Of a stretch of 64,000 bases of DNA, positions 44,435 to 56,058 are shown piece by piece. The DNA lies in the NCBI RefSeq assembly GCF_031143425.1, contig NC_090444.1, positions 58,585,533-58,649,532 on the forward strand. The letters run 5' to 3'. Made by a program: the position numbers and the translations under genes. The notes under the pieces were generated by a model. The model had not been told where the DNA came from. It worked only from the letters and a program-made list of their open reading frames with translations, and did no database searches. Positions within the stretch are counted from its first letter, which is position 1, and every line of letters starts with the position of its first letter. This DNA is from Pleurodeles waltl. Lineage: Eukaryota > Chordata > Amphibia > Caudata > Salamandridae.

Positions 44435-45414
44435 TGTGGCGTAGGCTCTTCTAATGAGACTACTGAATTTAGAGCTGCAGGATCGCCTGCGGTGTGGGAT
44501 ACTGAGTCTGATATACTACAGGTGACGCCTGTCGCTCCAATCCGGGTTTTGCTCCGGCCAACTAGCAGTGCCTCATCTCTACCCAAAGGCAGGGATGATT
44601 GGGCAGCCAAGCGCATGACATACTTGATTTCTCAGGGAAATCGTGGTCACTCAGGTCTCATACGTTTCTCTCGATTACATTGGTCTCACATACACAATGA
44701 CATACAGAGGCAGTATATGTTTCAATAATGTTTTAATAAAGCGACTGCATCTTAGATATCAAAGCATAGGCTGCAATAACCAGGACGATACAGCATGACA
44801 AGATTTAAATTGTGACAAGAAGAGTAAAGCATAAAAATAATGCTACCATATTGTCAATAGAGTCAATGAACTAATTCCTACCCAGGCTATAATGGAGCAC
44901 AGCGTGTTAAGCTCTAATTCTGCCCTTCAGGTTCCCCTGGGAAGACATCCCCCATACCTGAGCAAAGGCCTGAAGTCTGCATAAGCAGCTGTAGAGAAGC
45001 GTTCAGCAATCAGCATACAGTTGTGGTTCTCTGGCTGGAATCTCCCTCTAACGCGTAAGAGACAGGGACGTGTTATTATAACGCAACAGCTGATGTCCTG
45101 AGAAAATGTCCCTACGTAAGGATGTGTATTTTCTATGAATGTCAGAGACAAAACTACACCACGTTCACCGGCAACATATGTTACTGCAGCCTTGGAAAAG
45201 CACAGAGTGAGCAAGAATGTCTTGTTTGAGAACAGAGTACTAGTCTAGGCAAAAACAGTTAGATAGAGATAAATAAAACAAGACCGTAAAAGTGGCTATT
45301 GTACTAATAACAAAGCGGAGCCGAATAAAATATATCTAGGTTAAAGTGCACAACAGCAGGCCTAGTATGTTCAAATACTGTGCATGGAGCTATAACTAAA
45401 ATGGCTACACAACA
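44435..45414 (-). repeat. 5' LTR of the retrovirus
   Basis: Begins TGTTGTGTAGCC at 45,414 and ends ..CGCCACA at 44,435 on the minus strand. It aligns with 20,564-21,521, with scattered substitutions and small indels; one visible difference is an indel near 44,475-44,490. The U3/R/U5 division was not resolved. Confidence 0.88.
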
Positions 45415-48400
45415 AAAAGACCTCCATAATGGCTTCCTAGCGGCCAAACGTAGACTACGGGAACACAACATCAAATATAGCCTGGTATTCCCAGCGAGAC
45501 TCAGGGTCCAACATGGTACTAAGGCACATTTTATTAGTCCCCTCATGACGCAATGGACTGGATGGACACAGAGGGACTCAAATAGACAGGCCACAATCAG
45601 GAATGGAGTGAGCGCGAAAGGAGACGAAGGCCGGCTCGCAGGAGGGCACCTTCGCCGAGTGTGGAGCCTACCACAGAGAAACAATCCACGGGACATATAA
45701 TGGTTGGTAAGGATAGTACTTTGAGGGTGGAGGCTGTCCCCCAGAGACCAGAAATTCATTTTTGCCTTTGAACCAAATGTCCGACACCGAGGAAGGCAAG
45801 GAAACATCAATGGTCTAACAAAAGAAGAACATAACTAGGATTGGGGGGTGGGGGGGCCTGCTGCTGAACGCAGGTAAACTAGGAGGGTGAGGGCTGTCGA
45901 GACATGGAGCCAAAACTGATTAGTAAGTATTACGGGGACTAACAGGGAAATGCCACTGGTCCCGTTAAAGTATATAGAGCATAATAGTCCGGTCTCCTCG
46001 TCTGAGCACGGCACTGTGACTACATCAAGGATTCACGCTAAACTCTGATATTAGATTTTTGCTTGTAAGAGTTAACTTTGAGATTTCAGTTTAGATTTAC
46101 GGGGTAAGGAAAGTGAACTGTAGGACGGGGTTTGCTGTCCTCTGGCTTACTGCTGAGGTGGGAGAGATGGGCGACCACTGCCTAATGGGAGATGATACAA
46201 CCTGTTATTTTTGATAGTTATGAATTATTCATCATTGGGCTTACTTGATTGGGTATTGTTCAAAGGAGGGAGGGACTTCAATACTAGAGGACTTTATATA
46301 TTTCCACTGCAAGCTATATGATTGCTTTTCTAACAATGAAACATGAAAGGGGCGGGGAATGATCACAAAATCATAACGTGGAATGTACGTGGCCGAAATA
46401 ATTTTGTCAAACGTAACCAATTTATGCTTACTTGAGGAGATATTGGGTAATGATTGCATTCCTCCAAGAACCTCATTTATGGGTGACTGTAATAAGTATG
46501 CTAAGAAAAGATATTTGTTACCTCCTACTTGGGGTAGGCGTGAGGTGCATCAATCCGGGTAGCCCCCACAGTTCTCTTCAAGCACACTAGAACATGTATT
46601 GATGCTGAGGACCGAAATGTGATGGTAAAGGGAACACTTGATGCACATGCTGTATGGCTACTGAAGGTATGCGCCCCGAATGCAGATGATGGGAATTTCC
46701 TGGCCGCAATGTTGGGAAAGATACAACTCTCCCTTGACGCTGAGATCTTAATGGCAGGAAACTTCAACTGTGTACTAGATGGCACACTAGATAGATCCCC
46801 TACCCACATGGGTACTAACCCCAAGGCAGTAGCAGCCGTACAACAAGTGCAGAGTAGTCTAGGCCTGATAGACATATGGAGGTGACAAAACCCGACAGCA
46901 CAAGTATATTCCTGCCATTCTCCGGCGACAGACACCTACAGTCACTTGGACTACGTGTTTGTACAAGTGTCAGTGACTCATAGAATCATTGACGCCCAGA
47001 TCCTGGCATGTTATTTATCTGACCACTCCCCATTGCTCGTCACATAAACACTGCATAGACCAATACATAGGGTCCCATTGTGGTGCCTCAACACAGAAGC
47101 ACTTACAGATCCATTGTTTGGAGAAACAATTTCACAGACCCTAACAAATTACTTTGAGCACAACTGGGGGTCCACTAATAGAAGGGCCACGGAATGGGAC
47201 AGCATGAAAGTGATTGTCAGGGGAGCATGAATGTCAGCTGTGAAGGGGATACATCATACACTAGAAGACCTATCCACACAGGAAAGATAATTATTATCTC
47301 TTGAGCTAACTCTCACTGTAGGGAATCCTGATGTAAAGTGGAATGCTCAATGACAGAAAGTAGGGGAGGCGAGGGATAGATAGGTGAGCTCTGCTAACCA
47401 AAGGCAGTGGTACTTAGTGGGTGATAAATCTGGGAGCTTACTGGCACACCTCATTAGAGCAGAGAACCAACTACTCCCAGTATTGGAGGTGTGAGGTGCG
47501 AGTGGAACTTGGGTACTTACACAGAAGGCAATTAATGACATGTCCGCAGCGCCTTTGAGAGAGGTATACACTGAACCAGAGTGCAATGGAGTCCCAGGGC
47601 AAATTAACATATTAGGAGGGATTGCACCCCCATGCCTAAACCCGAGGGCCATGAAATACTGCCTGCCCCATTAAGCACAATGGGATGGAAAATGCGCGAT
47701 GAAGGCCTTGAAGCCAGCTAAATCCCCTGGAGCAGATTGCCTTCTGGTGGAATTTTATCATCAATTCCCAGAAGTCCAGGCAGATAGATTATTGGATGTG
47801 TATGCAGAGGCCCTAAACCTGACGTTGTGCCAAGGTCTATGAGGGAGACTCTTATAATGGTGGTCCCTAAGCCTGGTAAACACCCCACTGAACCCGGCTG
47901 ATATACACCCTTATCTATGCTAAGCGTGGACTTCAAGCTCTTCAGATATATACTGTCAGCTGACTGTTGCCTTTTCTCCCTCAATCAATACATGAGGACG
48001 AGTCAGGATTTATACCGTGTAGAAACACCCTCTGTAACATTCATCAGCTTGACCATGTGATCCAATCACCAACGTTGGCAGCTGATGAATACGCACTGGC
48101 CTTCCTCGACATACAGCAGGCATTTGATACAGTGTGCTGGGAATATATTTGGCTGGTAATCTGTAAACTGGGACTGGGTCTGGGCTCGCCATATATCAAA
48201 TGGATTAAATTGTTATACACAGACCCACAGGCAAGGGTGCAGACGGGACGTACCGTCTCAGCCATTATAGAGCTACAGCGTGGCACCCGACAGAGTTGCC
48301 CCTTATCACCTCTGATTTTTGCCTTAGTTATAGAGCCCATGGCATGTCACATCAGACAGGTACTTACAGGATGGGGAATGCCGGTAAGAGTGATAATATC

Positions 48401-49312
48401 CCTCTATGCAGATGTTGGATTGCTGTATCTGTGAAGGCCAGCTGCCTCATTGCCACTGTTGATATAAGAGCTGTTGGAGTTTGTGATGATCTCTGGGCTC
48501 TGGGTGAATAAAACAAAATCTCTTTTATTCCTGTTGGGTAGACTAAGCAGGACCCCATTGGAGCAGCCCCTGCAGGTCGAACTGCCCTTGACAGGAGACA
48601 AAATAAGATATCTCAGGATATAGGTTACCCACAAGGAAATCAAGTACAATGATATGAATATGGGACGGGTAATGGAGGGATTACTCCATTCGATCCAATT
48701 CTGGAACACATTGAAATTACCTTTGGTGGGCAGGATCACCCTAATTAAAATGCTGGTATTGCCTAGATGCCTCTATGTCATCCAGGGATCGTTCTATGAA
48801 GTATCAAGGAAAACTTTCAGAGAATTAGACTCACTCCTGATGGAGCTTTTTGACGAATGGTAGGCGTTGCAGGGTTGGACCTGCCACCCTGCATGGGGAA
48901 TGAGAGCGAAGCCTAGGATTAGAGATCCCAAACCTGGAACTATGCTACCTGGCTTCACAACTCCAGCATGCAATACACTGGTTAGATACAGACCATAGCT
49001 GGGAGAGAACCCTACACACATGTGAAGGTCAACAACTGGGGATGCTTATGATGCATCGCAGGGGCCTTCTCCACACATATCCACACCTTGTCCAACTAAT
49101 CACCAAGATATGTGATATGATGGTGCGGACGATAGTGGAGACAGCTCCCTATGCCCCCAAACTGGACATCTGGATCATACATCCCTTTGCACATATAATG
49201 CAATTTATGTCAGCGGCGAGGTGGCATGAAGCTGGCTGTCTGCCAGTGTCATATCTGTATCTGGACAAGAGATTCATAACGCTTCAAGATGCCATAGAAA
49301 CATTTGCTTTGG
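45415..49312 (+). mobile_element. L1/Tx1-like LINE, decayed, interrupted by the retrovirus
   Basis: ORF1 remnant first: LRREHNIKYSLVFPARLRV-like text at about 45,450-45,510 is the C-terminal domain of L1 ORF1 protein. ORF2 follows from about 46,360: ITWNVRGRNNFVKRNQF (endonuclease start), LMAGNFNCVLDGTLDRSP (46,750) and YLSDHSPLL (47,020), then RT with FLDIQQAFDTV (48,105), RGTRQSCPLSPLIFALVIEP (48,280) and SLYADVGLLYL (48,400, second Asp of YADD lost). The palm end PLVGRITLIKMLVLPRCLYV follows at about 48,725. Many stops and shifts break it. The copy starts abruptly at the retroviral LTR and ends at the reversed LTR at 49,313. The missing 5' part should lie left of 20,564, but the 120 bp there are too diverged for me to confirm. 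Confidence 0.82.
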
Positions 49313-52300
49313 TGTACGAAGCTGGCCTGGTTTGTAGTGGGTACCAAATGTACTTACACCTTAGACCAGGTCCAGTAACCACATCTCAGCCCACCTGAGA
49401 GACCTACACTGGCTCCCCGTCAACAAGAGGATCACCTTTAAGCTCCTCACCCACGCCCACAAAGCACTCCACAACGCCGGCCCAGCTTACCTCAACGAAC
49501 GACTCACCTTCTACACCCCCAACCGTCAACTCCGCTCTGCCAACCTCGCCCTCGCCACCGTTCCTCGCATCCACAGGACTACAGCCGTCGGCAGATTGTT
49601 CTTCCACCTCGCCGCCAAGACCTGGCACACCCTATCCATCCACCAACAACAGACCTGGGACCTGCTGACCTTCAGGAAACACCTCAAGACCTGGCTGTTC
49701 GAGCAGTAGCATCTCCCCTGCCCCCCACCCCCCCAGCACCTTGAGACCCTCACAGGTGAGTAGCACGCTCTACAATTGATTGATTGATTATTAGTGAAAT
49801 GTAGTCTGTCTAGAAGCCAGGCTCTCTAGGGGTAGCGTGGATGAGCAGCCAAGGCCTAACTAGGAGACATCCAAAGCTCATGCATTACCACTGTAGTCAC
49901 ACAGTGCTCACACACATTACAAAAAATACTCAGTGTTGCAAAGCTAATGGTATATTATTTTGGTGACACAAATGCCAAAAATACCATAGACACTACTCCC
50001 TTAGGAAGTACGTAATACACACATGATATACACTAATATGCAGAATTAGCTGTAAAACCAGTTAGAAAACAGTGCAAATAGTGAATATCACAAAAGTTAG
50101 AAATGGCCTAAGGGGAACACAAACTATATACTAAGAAAGTGGAATGTGAAAGTCAGTTTCCCACCTAGGCAAGTATAGTGTGTAGAGGGGTGCTGGGAGT
50201 ATTAGAAAACACCAAAGGTAAGTAATAGAACCCACTCCAGAGCCCAGGAAAGCAGGAGTAAATCACAGTAACTTTCATAGAACACACAAAAATCATGAGA
50301 AAGAAAATTATGTAAGAATCAGAAGAGACCGCAAGATACCAACAATGGATTCCTGGACCTGAAGACCTGTGGAAGAAGGGGACCAGGTCCAAGAAGCACT
50401 GAAGAATCCAGGGAGAACAGGAGCCCCTGCTAACCCGGATGAAGGTACAAGAGGAGAACCACCGGTGAAGAACAACAGTTCAATGAGGGTTCCTGGTTGG
50501 TGCAGATGATGTCCCACACTGGATGGATGATTGCAGTCTGGTTTGCGTCGCTGGATGCGCCAACAAGCCTTGGCACATGCAAAGATCACGGTTAGTGGAA
50601 ACTGCCGCTGCCTGTGACCAGGAGGGACCTGGTGGACTCTACCCAGGAGGGGGAGTCAGAGAGTGCTCTCAGCAACTCAGAGAGCCCTCAGAAGACCAGG
50701 CAGCATGGGCAGGAGTTCCACAGCATAGGGATAAAGAAGATGCAAAAGGAGGCCCGTCCAGCACTACAGCAAAGGGTCCCACGCCGCTGGAGAACAACGC
50801 AGGAAGCTGTGCATTGCAGGAAGCAGTGTTGGGGGCTGGAGCTGCAAGATGAATGAAGAACCTCATGGAAGGATGCCAACAAGCCTTGGCAACAGCAAAA
50901 CATGCGGGGCACAGGGGTACTGTCGTGCGTGGGGAGGCAAGCTCTTACCTTCACCAAAGGTAGACAGGGAAATGGCTCCATCACTCCAAGGGAGATTCTT
51001 TTGTTCTTCGGTGCATGCTGAAAACAGGCTGTCCTCGGAGGATGCACGACCTGGAAACAGTTGCAGTTGCTGGCAGGAGCTGAAAATACAATGTTGCAGA
51101 AGTCGTCTTTGCTTCTTTGTTGCAGTTTGTAGAGTTCCTGGAGGGTCCAGATGCAGTTTCTTTGGTAGTAAGGTGAAGTAAAGGATGCAGAGGATTCCTG
51201 CTGGTGTCTTGCAATCCGAATCTGAAGAACCACTTGAGAGAGAGGCCCTAAATAGCCATGAAAGGCGTATTGGTCAGCTACACAGGTAAGCACCTATCAG
51301 GGGAGGGCTCTGACGTCATTTGCTGGCACTGGCCACTCAGATGCTCCCAGAGTTACCTGCCAACTTTGAATCCAATATGGCAAAAGCCAGGGACACTGTG
51401 AAGGAGCTCTGGGCACCACCCCTGGGGTGGGGATGGACAGGGGAGTGGTCACCCCCCTTTCCTTTGTCCAGTTTCACGCCAGAGCAGGGACTAGGGGCCC
51501 TGAACCAGTGTAGACTGGATTATGCAAGAAGGACACCATCTGTGCCCTTCAAAGCATTTCCAGAGGCTCTAGGAGGCTACCCCTCGCAAGCCTCTAACAC
51601 CTATTTCCAAAGGGAGGGAATGTAGCACTCCTCTCCCAGAGGAAATGCTTTGTTCTGCCTTCCTGGGCTTGAGCTGCTTGAGCAACAGGAGGGCAGAAAC
51701 CTGTCTGAGAGGTGGCAGCAGCTGGGGCTGCCTGGAAAACCTCAGAAGGCTATAATGGCAGAGTGCATGGAATCATACAACCAAGGCTTGCAAAAGCCTT
51801 ACAGCATGATTCCAACATGTTTGATACCAAACATGGCCATATTCGGGGTTACCATTGTGGAGCTGGACATAGGTAGTGACCTGTGTCCAGTGTATTTGTA
51901 AAATGGTATCCCCGCACTCACGAAGTCCGGGAAAATGGTCCTAGTGGTAGTGGGGGCACCTCTTCTAGTGCAGGGGTGCCCTCAGACACAGGTACTCTGC
52001 ACCCTGCCCTCGGGGCTGAAGGGCCTGCTATAGGGGTGAATTCTAAGTGACCTGGTGCAGTGTAAATGGCAGTGAAAGGGTGCATGCACCTTTTCACTCA
52101 GGCTGCAATGCCAGTCCTGTAGAAGCCTTTGCATGGGCTCCCTAAGGGTGGCAAAAGAAATGCTGCAGCCCATAGGGATCCCCTGGAACCCCAATGGCCT
52201 GGGTACCTGGTTACCATATACTAGGGACTTATAAGGGGGCACCAGTATGCCAAATGTGGGAGAAATACTGGGTTACCAGTATGCAGTATGCAGTGACAAA

Positions 52301-52418
52301 ATTTAGAGAGCATAATCGCTGGGGTCCTGGTTAGCAGGATCCCAGTGAACACTGTCAAGGACACCGACGTCAGACAGAAAATGGGGTAACCATGCCAAAA
52401 AGAGGGTGCTTTCCTACA
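49313..52418 (-). mobile_element. Long LTR, reversed, with an L2 insertion
   Basis: On the minus strand it begins TGTAGGAAAGCACCC at 52,418 and ends ..GCCAGCTTCGTACA at 49,313. It is homologous to 34,308-37,303 and 56,059-58,345 (ACTGGGATCCTGCTAACCAGGACC, GGCTGCAGCATTTCTTTTGCC, AATACTCCCAGCACCCCTCTAC). Flanking pentamers do not match, so no target duplication supports it. The L2 end at 49,378-49,785 splits it. Confidence 0.75.
49378..49785 (+). mobile_element. L2/CR1-like LINE 3' end inside the LTR
   Basis: Translation HLRDLHWLPVNKRITFKLL..ALHNAGPAYLNERL..RKHLKTWLFEQ is the extreme C-terminus of an L2 RT protein. The non-coding tail ends in TTGATTGATTGATTA, the usual L2-type terminus. The LTR sequence stops at about 49,377 and resumes at 49,786, so this copy inserted after the LTR. 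The 104-codon C-terminus has no stop. Confidence 0.88.
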
Positions 52419-53320
52419 CTCATGCCTGCAAAAGAATTGCCACCTGATATGTGTGTCATCTGGCCTCAGTGACAGGGTTTGCCAATGGTTGTATGGTGTG
52501 TGAGGTTGGAGTTGTTATGGTGCATAGTCCAAATAGTTTAACTGCATGTGTGGTGGCATGGGAAGTTGTCCATGATGTGGTATGTGTGTTCCAGAGGTAC
52601 ATCTGTTGTGACACTGCACTCAGTGGATGTGATAGTTTGTTTTACATGTGGTCAATGGCCCATTGTGGATGAACTTAGCAGTTTGCTGAGTGAGGATATA
52701 TGTGTTTTGTGCCAGCAGCTCTGGCTCTGTGATGGGGTCTGATTACTCATGTGGTTAAACCACAGAATCACATACTACACATCTGATGTGAAGTGTTTGG
52801 TTGTCTGACTGGCACTGGCAATATCAGCATTGTCCTCCATAATGGCAGCACCGTACTGAGTGGCCATCCATGTGTAAGGAGAGGTAGGTGGTGTGTGCTC
52901 AGTGAGTGGAGTTGTCTTCACTGTCATGGACATATTCCAAAGGACATATACTAATCAGGTGTTGTAACTGTAGAGGCCTGCAGTTTACTGTTGTGTCAGC
53001 TCGACATCCAATGGGTGATAGGTGAATGGAGAGGTAAGATGTGTGTTCAGGCATAGTATTGATAGTGTCTTCAGTGCATGTTGTGGCAGCTTAAGAGGGC
53101 ATTAGTTGGCATTATGGGGATGAGTCTAGTAGTGCAGTCCAACATAGGTTTTGCTGTAGGTAATGTGTCCTTGCAAATGAGATTGCCTATCCATGATATG
53201 TATTGTGACAGATGTACATGTGCAACTGTGTCAATGGGAGATGTATGTTAACCATTTTGCCCCCTATCTCTCTCTCTCCCTCCTCTCTCTCTTATTGTGT
53301 GCATCAGCATCGTCTGGCAG

Positions 53321-54815
53321 AGGAGAAGGGGCACAGGCGAGTGGGGATGCAGCGGCCCACAGGACCCAGAAAAGGTGGCACCACTGACACCGAGGAATCC
53401 AGTGGGACGGAGGGCAAGGGGAGTGCCATGGGGGAGACCGGATTCAACACCTCATCTTCGGAATCCTCCTCCAGTGGACCCTCCCTGGTGGTGGCAGACC
53501 CAACAGACCCAACGGGGACCACCCCAACACCATCTTTGTCCACCACCCTCCTTACTAGCACCGCCCTCCCTGTGACTCCCCACCCAGTTGCCTGTGCCCG
53601 CTCACCCAGGAGGGTGGGTGTCTCCTTCACTGCAGGCACCTCTGCCCCTGCCCCTGTCGGCCCTGTTGCCCTCAGTGAGGAGGCTATTGACCTCCTGAGG
53701 TCCATCACTGTGGGTCAGTCAACCATCGTAAATGCCATCCAGGGACTTTCAGCTCAAGTGCAATGTGTTCATGGAGGGCATTCACTGTGCCATAGCTGGC
53801 CTCCGGAGATCCTTTCAGGCTCTTGCCTCCTCACTGATGGCAGCCAGTGTCCCTTTGTCTACCATCCACCCTCCACCTACCTCTTCCCAATCCCAAAGCC
53901 CTCTCGCACACCCATCCAGAGCACACATTCACACAGGCATGAATCCACCTCAACAGGCACGGTTGGCAATGACAAACACAAGCACCACAATACCCACCAC
54001 CGGCATGCACAGACTCCCCCTACCCTCTCCTTCACAGACACCACACCTGACACTCCTACAGCCAGCACATCATCATTTGCAGATCCAGCCACCAGTCCCA
54101 TCTTACCCACAGTCACCACAATATCAGACCCTCAGACATCCACCCCAATCACCACATCTACACTCACCACAACCACCGACACCCCCATATAAGGCACATG
54201 TACCATACCTGCAGACACCACCCAACAGTCACCCATCCAGCATGGCATCTCCCAGCACCTCCTCTTAAAAAACATAAACCCCTGCAACAGACACCCAGCA
54301 CACACAAGCATCCCAGGCACACACCTGCACCCAAGACACCCACAAAGCCACATCTTACCACCAGTACCTCTCCCTCCACTCCCAAAACATTTTGCCATGA
54401 CCACCCTTGTGTGCCAAAGAAATGTTTCCTGTATGAGTTTTCCCTGTTCCCTACCCCTCTCCCACCCAGTGAGGCCCCTCCCAAGTCCAGCCCTTCCACC
54501 TCCCTGCCACCCCTGCTAGTACCCATGCCCCTCCCCCTGCCAAAAAGATAAACCCCCCAAGACCAAGGACCTCCCTCCCAAGGCCGGACCCAAGGACCCC
54601 CCTCCCAAGCCCAAGCCCAAACCCAAGGACGATCCTCCCAAGCCAAAACCCAAATGCAAGGACCCCCCTCCCAAGCCCAAACCCCCGCTCCAACCCCCAC
54701 CACTTACCACTGAGGTGCCTGCCTTCCCCCTTGATGCCCCTACCCTGGGGAGGTCACTTTGCAGCCAGGAGTCGAATAGGGACAAAGTGAGGTGCCTAAT
54801 GTGCCTTTGGCACAT
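53321..54815 (+). pseudogene. Myb/SANT-like Harbinger protein 1 relative, last exon only
   Basis: Begins after a long pyrimidine tract (53,264-53,292) and CATCGTCTGGCAG. It reads GMQRPTGPRKGGTTDTEE..SGTEGKGS, ACARSPRRVGVSF and LSEEAIDLLRSITVGQST, collinear with exon 3 of the protein at 30,139-27,997. A frameshift near 53,745 moves to CNVFMEGI..FQALASSLMAA, matching FLEGILSGQ..VASALMAA of the other copy. Then a His/Thr/Pro-rich region, another shift near 54,240, and a tail of Lys-Pro repeats (PPKPKPKPKDDPPKPK, about 54,590-54,700) in place of the ETTARVIAQEG repeats of copy 1. The DNA-binding domain would be in exons that are missing here. Confidence 0.75.
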
Positions 54816-55660
54816 CAGACATTGGACTGGCCTATGGCCTATTTTGTATATAGTTCATATTTTTTTCTTAATTTACAAAATCTTGTACATCTGGGCCAAA
54901 AAGTTGTTGGCATTCATCGAACACTACTTGTCCTACCTTTCTTTCTTCATGTTGGATTTATGGTTGACCCTTATATTGTGTGTGTATGACATGTGTGTGT
55001 TGGTTGTGTGTGCTGTTGTGCATGGCCTGCATGTGTGTGTGTGAGGCCCTGCCATCAGCCCCGCTGTGATGGGTGTGTATTGTGTGTGGGATATGATTGT
55101 GTAGTTACATGCATGTGAGTAGCTATATTGTATAATGTTCCTGGTGCAATGTGTTGTGGTGGTATTGTGTGCCATTGTGTGGCTGTTGTAATACATCCGT
55201 GTGTGGGTGATGGCTATGTCATATGCGTTGTGTGGGCATGGTGTGACATTTGGTACATTGTATAGGTGTCTGATTGTGTTGATTGGGTATGAGTTGTCAT
55301 TCCGTATTGTTGTCAATATGTGTTGTCAGGTGTAGGTGTGCAGTGCATTGGTTTGTCACCACGTTTGTGTAGTTGCGATTGTGATGTCGTTGCGTGACTC
55401 GGTGGTGGTGTGTTTGGTTGTGTTAGCCAGTGGCGGGGATGTGTGTGTGTGTGTGCGGGGTGGTATGTGGTTGGCATTTCGTGGTGTGTGTATTTTTGGT
55501 GTGCGTGTGTGTGGTTGTGTGTCTATGTAGCTGTGTATGTGTGTTGGTATGGGTGTGTGGTTGCGTGTGTGTGTGGCCGTCGCTGACCATCCTGGTTGTG
55601 TGTGTTGTGTGTACATGTGTTCTAATGGCTTTCCCTTCAGTGTGTGCTAGGTGGGTGTAC
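54816..55660. repeat. TG-rich simple-sequence region
   Basis: From about 54,960 to 55,620 the + strand is dominated by TGTGTG with T/G/A variants. Long frames read ACA/CAC codons on the minus strand and are artefacts. It lies within the expected first intron of the second Harbinger transposase. Confidence 0.8.
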
Positions 55661-55664
55661 TTAC

Positions 55665-55741
55665 GGTTGTCTTTGTTGTTGCTGGTTCTGGAATCGTAGT
55701 GCAAAGAGGAGCAGTGGGAGGACTTCGAGTTCTGGTTCTAT
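55665..55741 (-). pseudogene. Transposase exon 1 of the second Harbinger
   Basis: On the minus strand 55,741-55,665 reads (I)EPELEVLPLLLFALRFQNQQ..QRQP and ends CC/GTAAGT. It matches exon 1 of the first element (MEPELQILPALAFLLIYDQQ) in sequence, in being about 330-350 bp from the GGCGG-rich terminus, and in length modulo three (77 and 83 nt, both leaving two bases). The start ATG is changed to ATA, so the copy is dead. It confirms that this short upstream exon is real. Confidence 0.78.
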
Positions 55742-56058
55742 GGCGGCTCCGAAAGTGTCTGTGTTCTAAAAGGTGAGTGTTTCCTTTTATTGAGTTGGTT
55801 TCCACCAGGGTTTTAGTGGCAGTGCGACCGCGGCGGAAACCCTGGCAGTGTGCAGCCTCATAATGTGTCTGGCGGAAACATGGTTTCTTCCAGTCTGAAG
55901 GAAGGTGCCTACCGCTGTCCGCGATGAACTAACCGCACTGGCAGTACTGGTGGTGTATTGGCTCTAAACTGTTTGCAAGACCGCCATGATCATAATTTGG
56001 CGGTTTTCACCATCGGGCCATTAGCGGTTCGACCGCCACCCTCAACATAGGGGTCCGG

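Larger units (their letters stand above)
20564..45414 (-). mobile_element. Foamy-like endogenous retrovirus, interrupted provirus
   Basis: A class of integrated retrovirus on the minus strand. Two LTRs of 958 and 980 bp enclose, in viral order, a primer site, gag, pol, env, a downstream ORF and a polypurine tract. AAAA flanks both outer ends, a possible 4-bp target duplication but low in information. Removing the Harbinger element and the two MITEs leaves about 11.6 kb, or about 10.3 kb without the unassigned stretch 38,219-39,519. Gag with an Arg-rich tail and no CCHC finger, a tRNA-Lys1,2-like primer site, a long env of about 930 codons and an extra ORF overlapping its end all suggest the spumavirus (foamy) lineage. 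Every structural gene has stops or frameshifts. An ERV-L-type element is the main alternative, but env argues against it. By eye the LTRs differ at about 14 of 186 aligned positions (20,641-20,826 and 44,521-44,706). Confidence 0.85.
52419..56058 (-). mobile_element. Second, partial Harbinger element
   Basis: Carries the last exon of a Myb-like protein on + (53,321-54,815) and, on -, a transposase exon 1 (55,741-55,665). GGCGG/CCGCC-rich terminal sequence lies at 55,800-56,045. The relative orientation matches that of the 26,187-38,215 element in reverse. Transposase exon 2, Myb exons 1 and 2 and the other end are absent. 52,419-53,300 is TG-rich and intron-like. Exact ends were not found. 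Confidence 0.65.

Noticed and set aside
55336..55704. Cys/Val-rich + ORF and Thr/His-rich - ORF
   Set aside because: Both are translations of TG/CA simple sequence.
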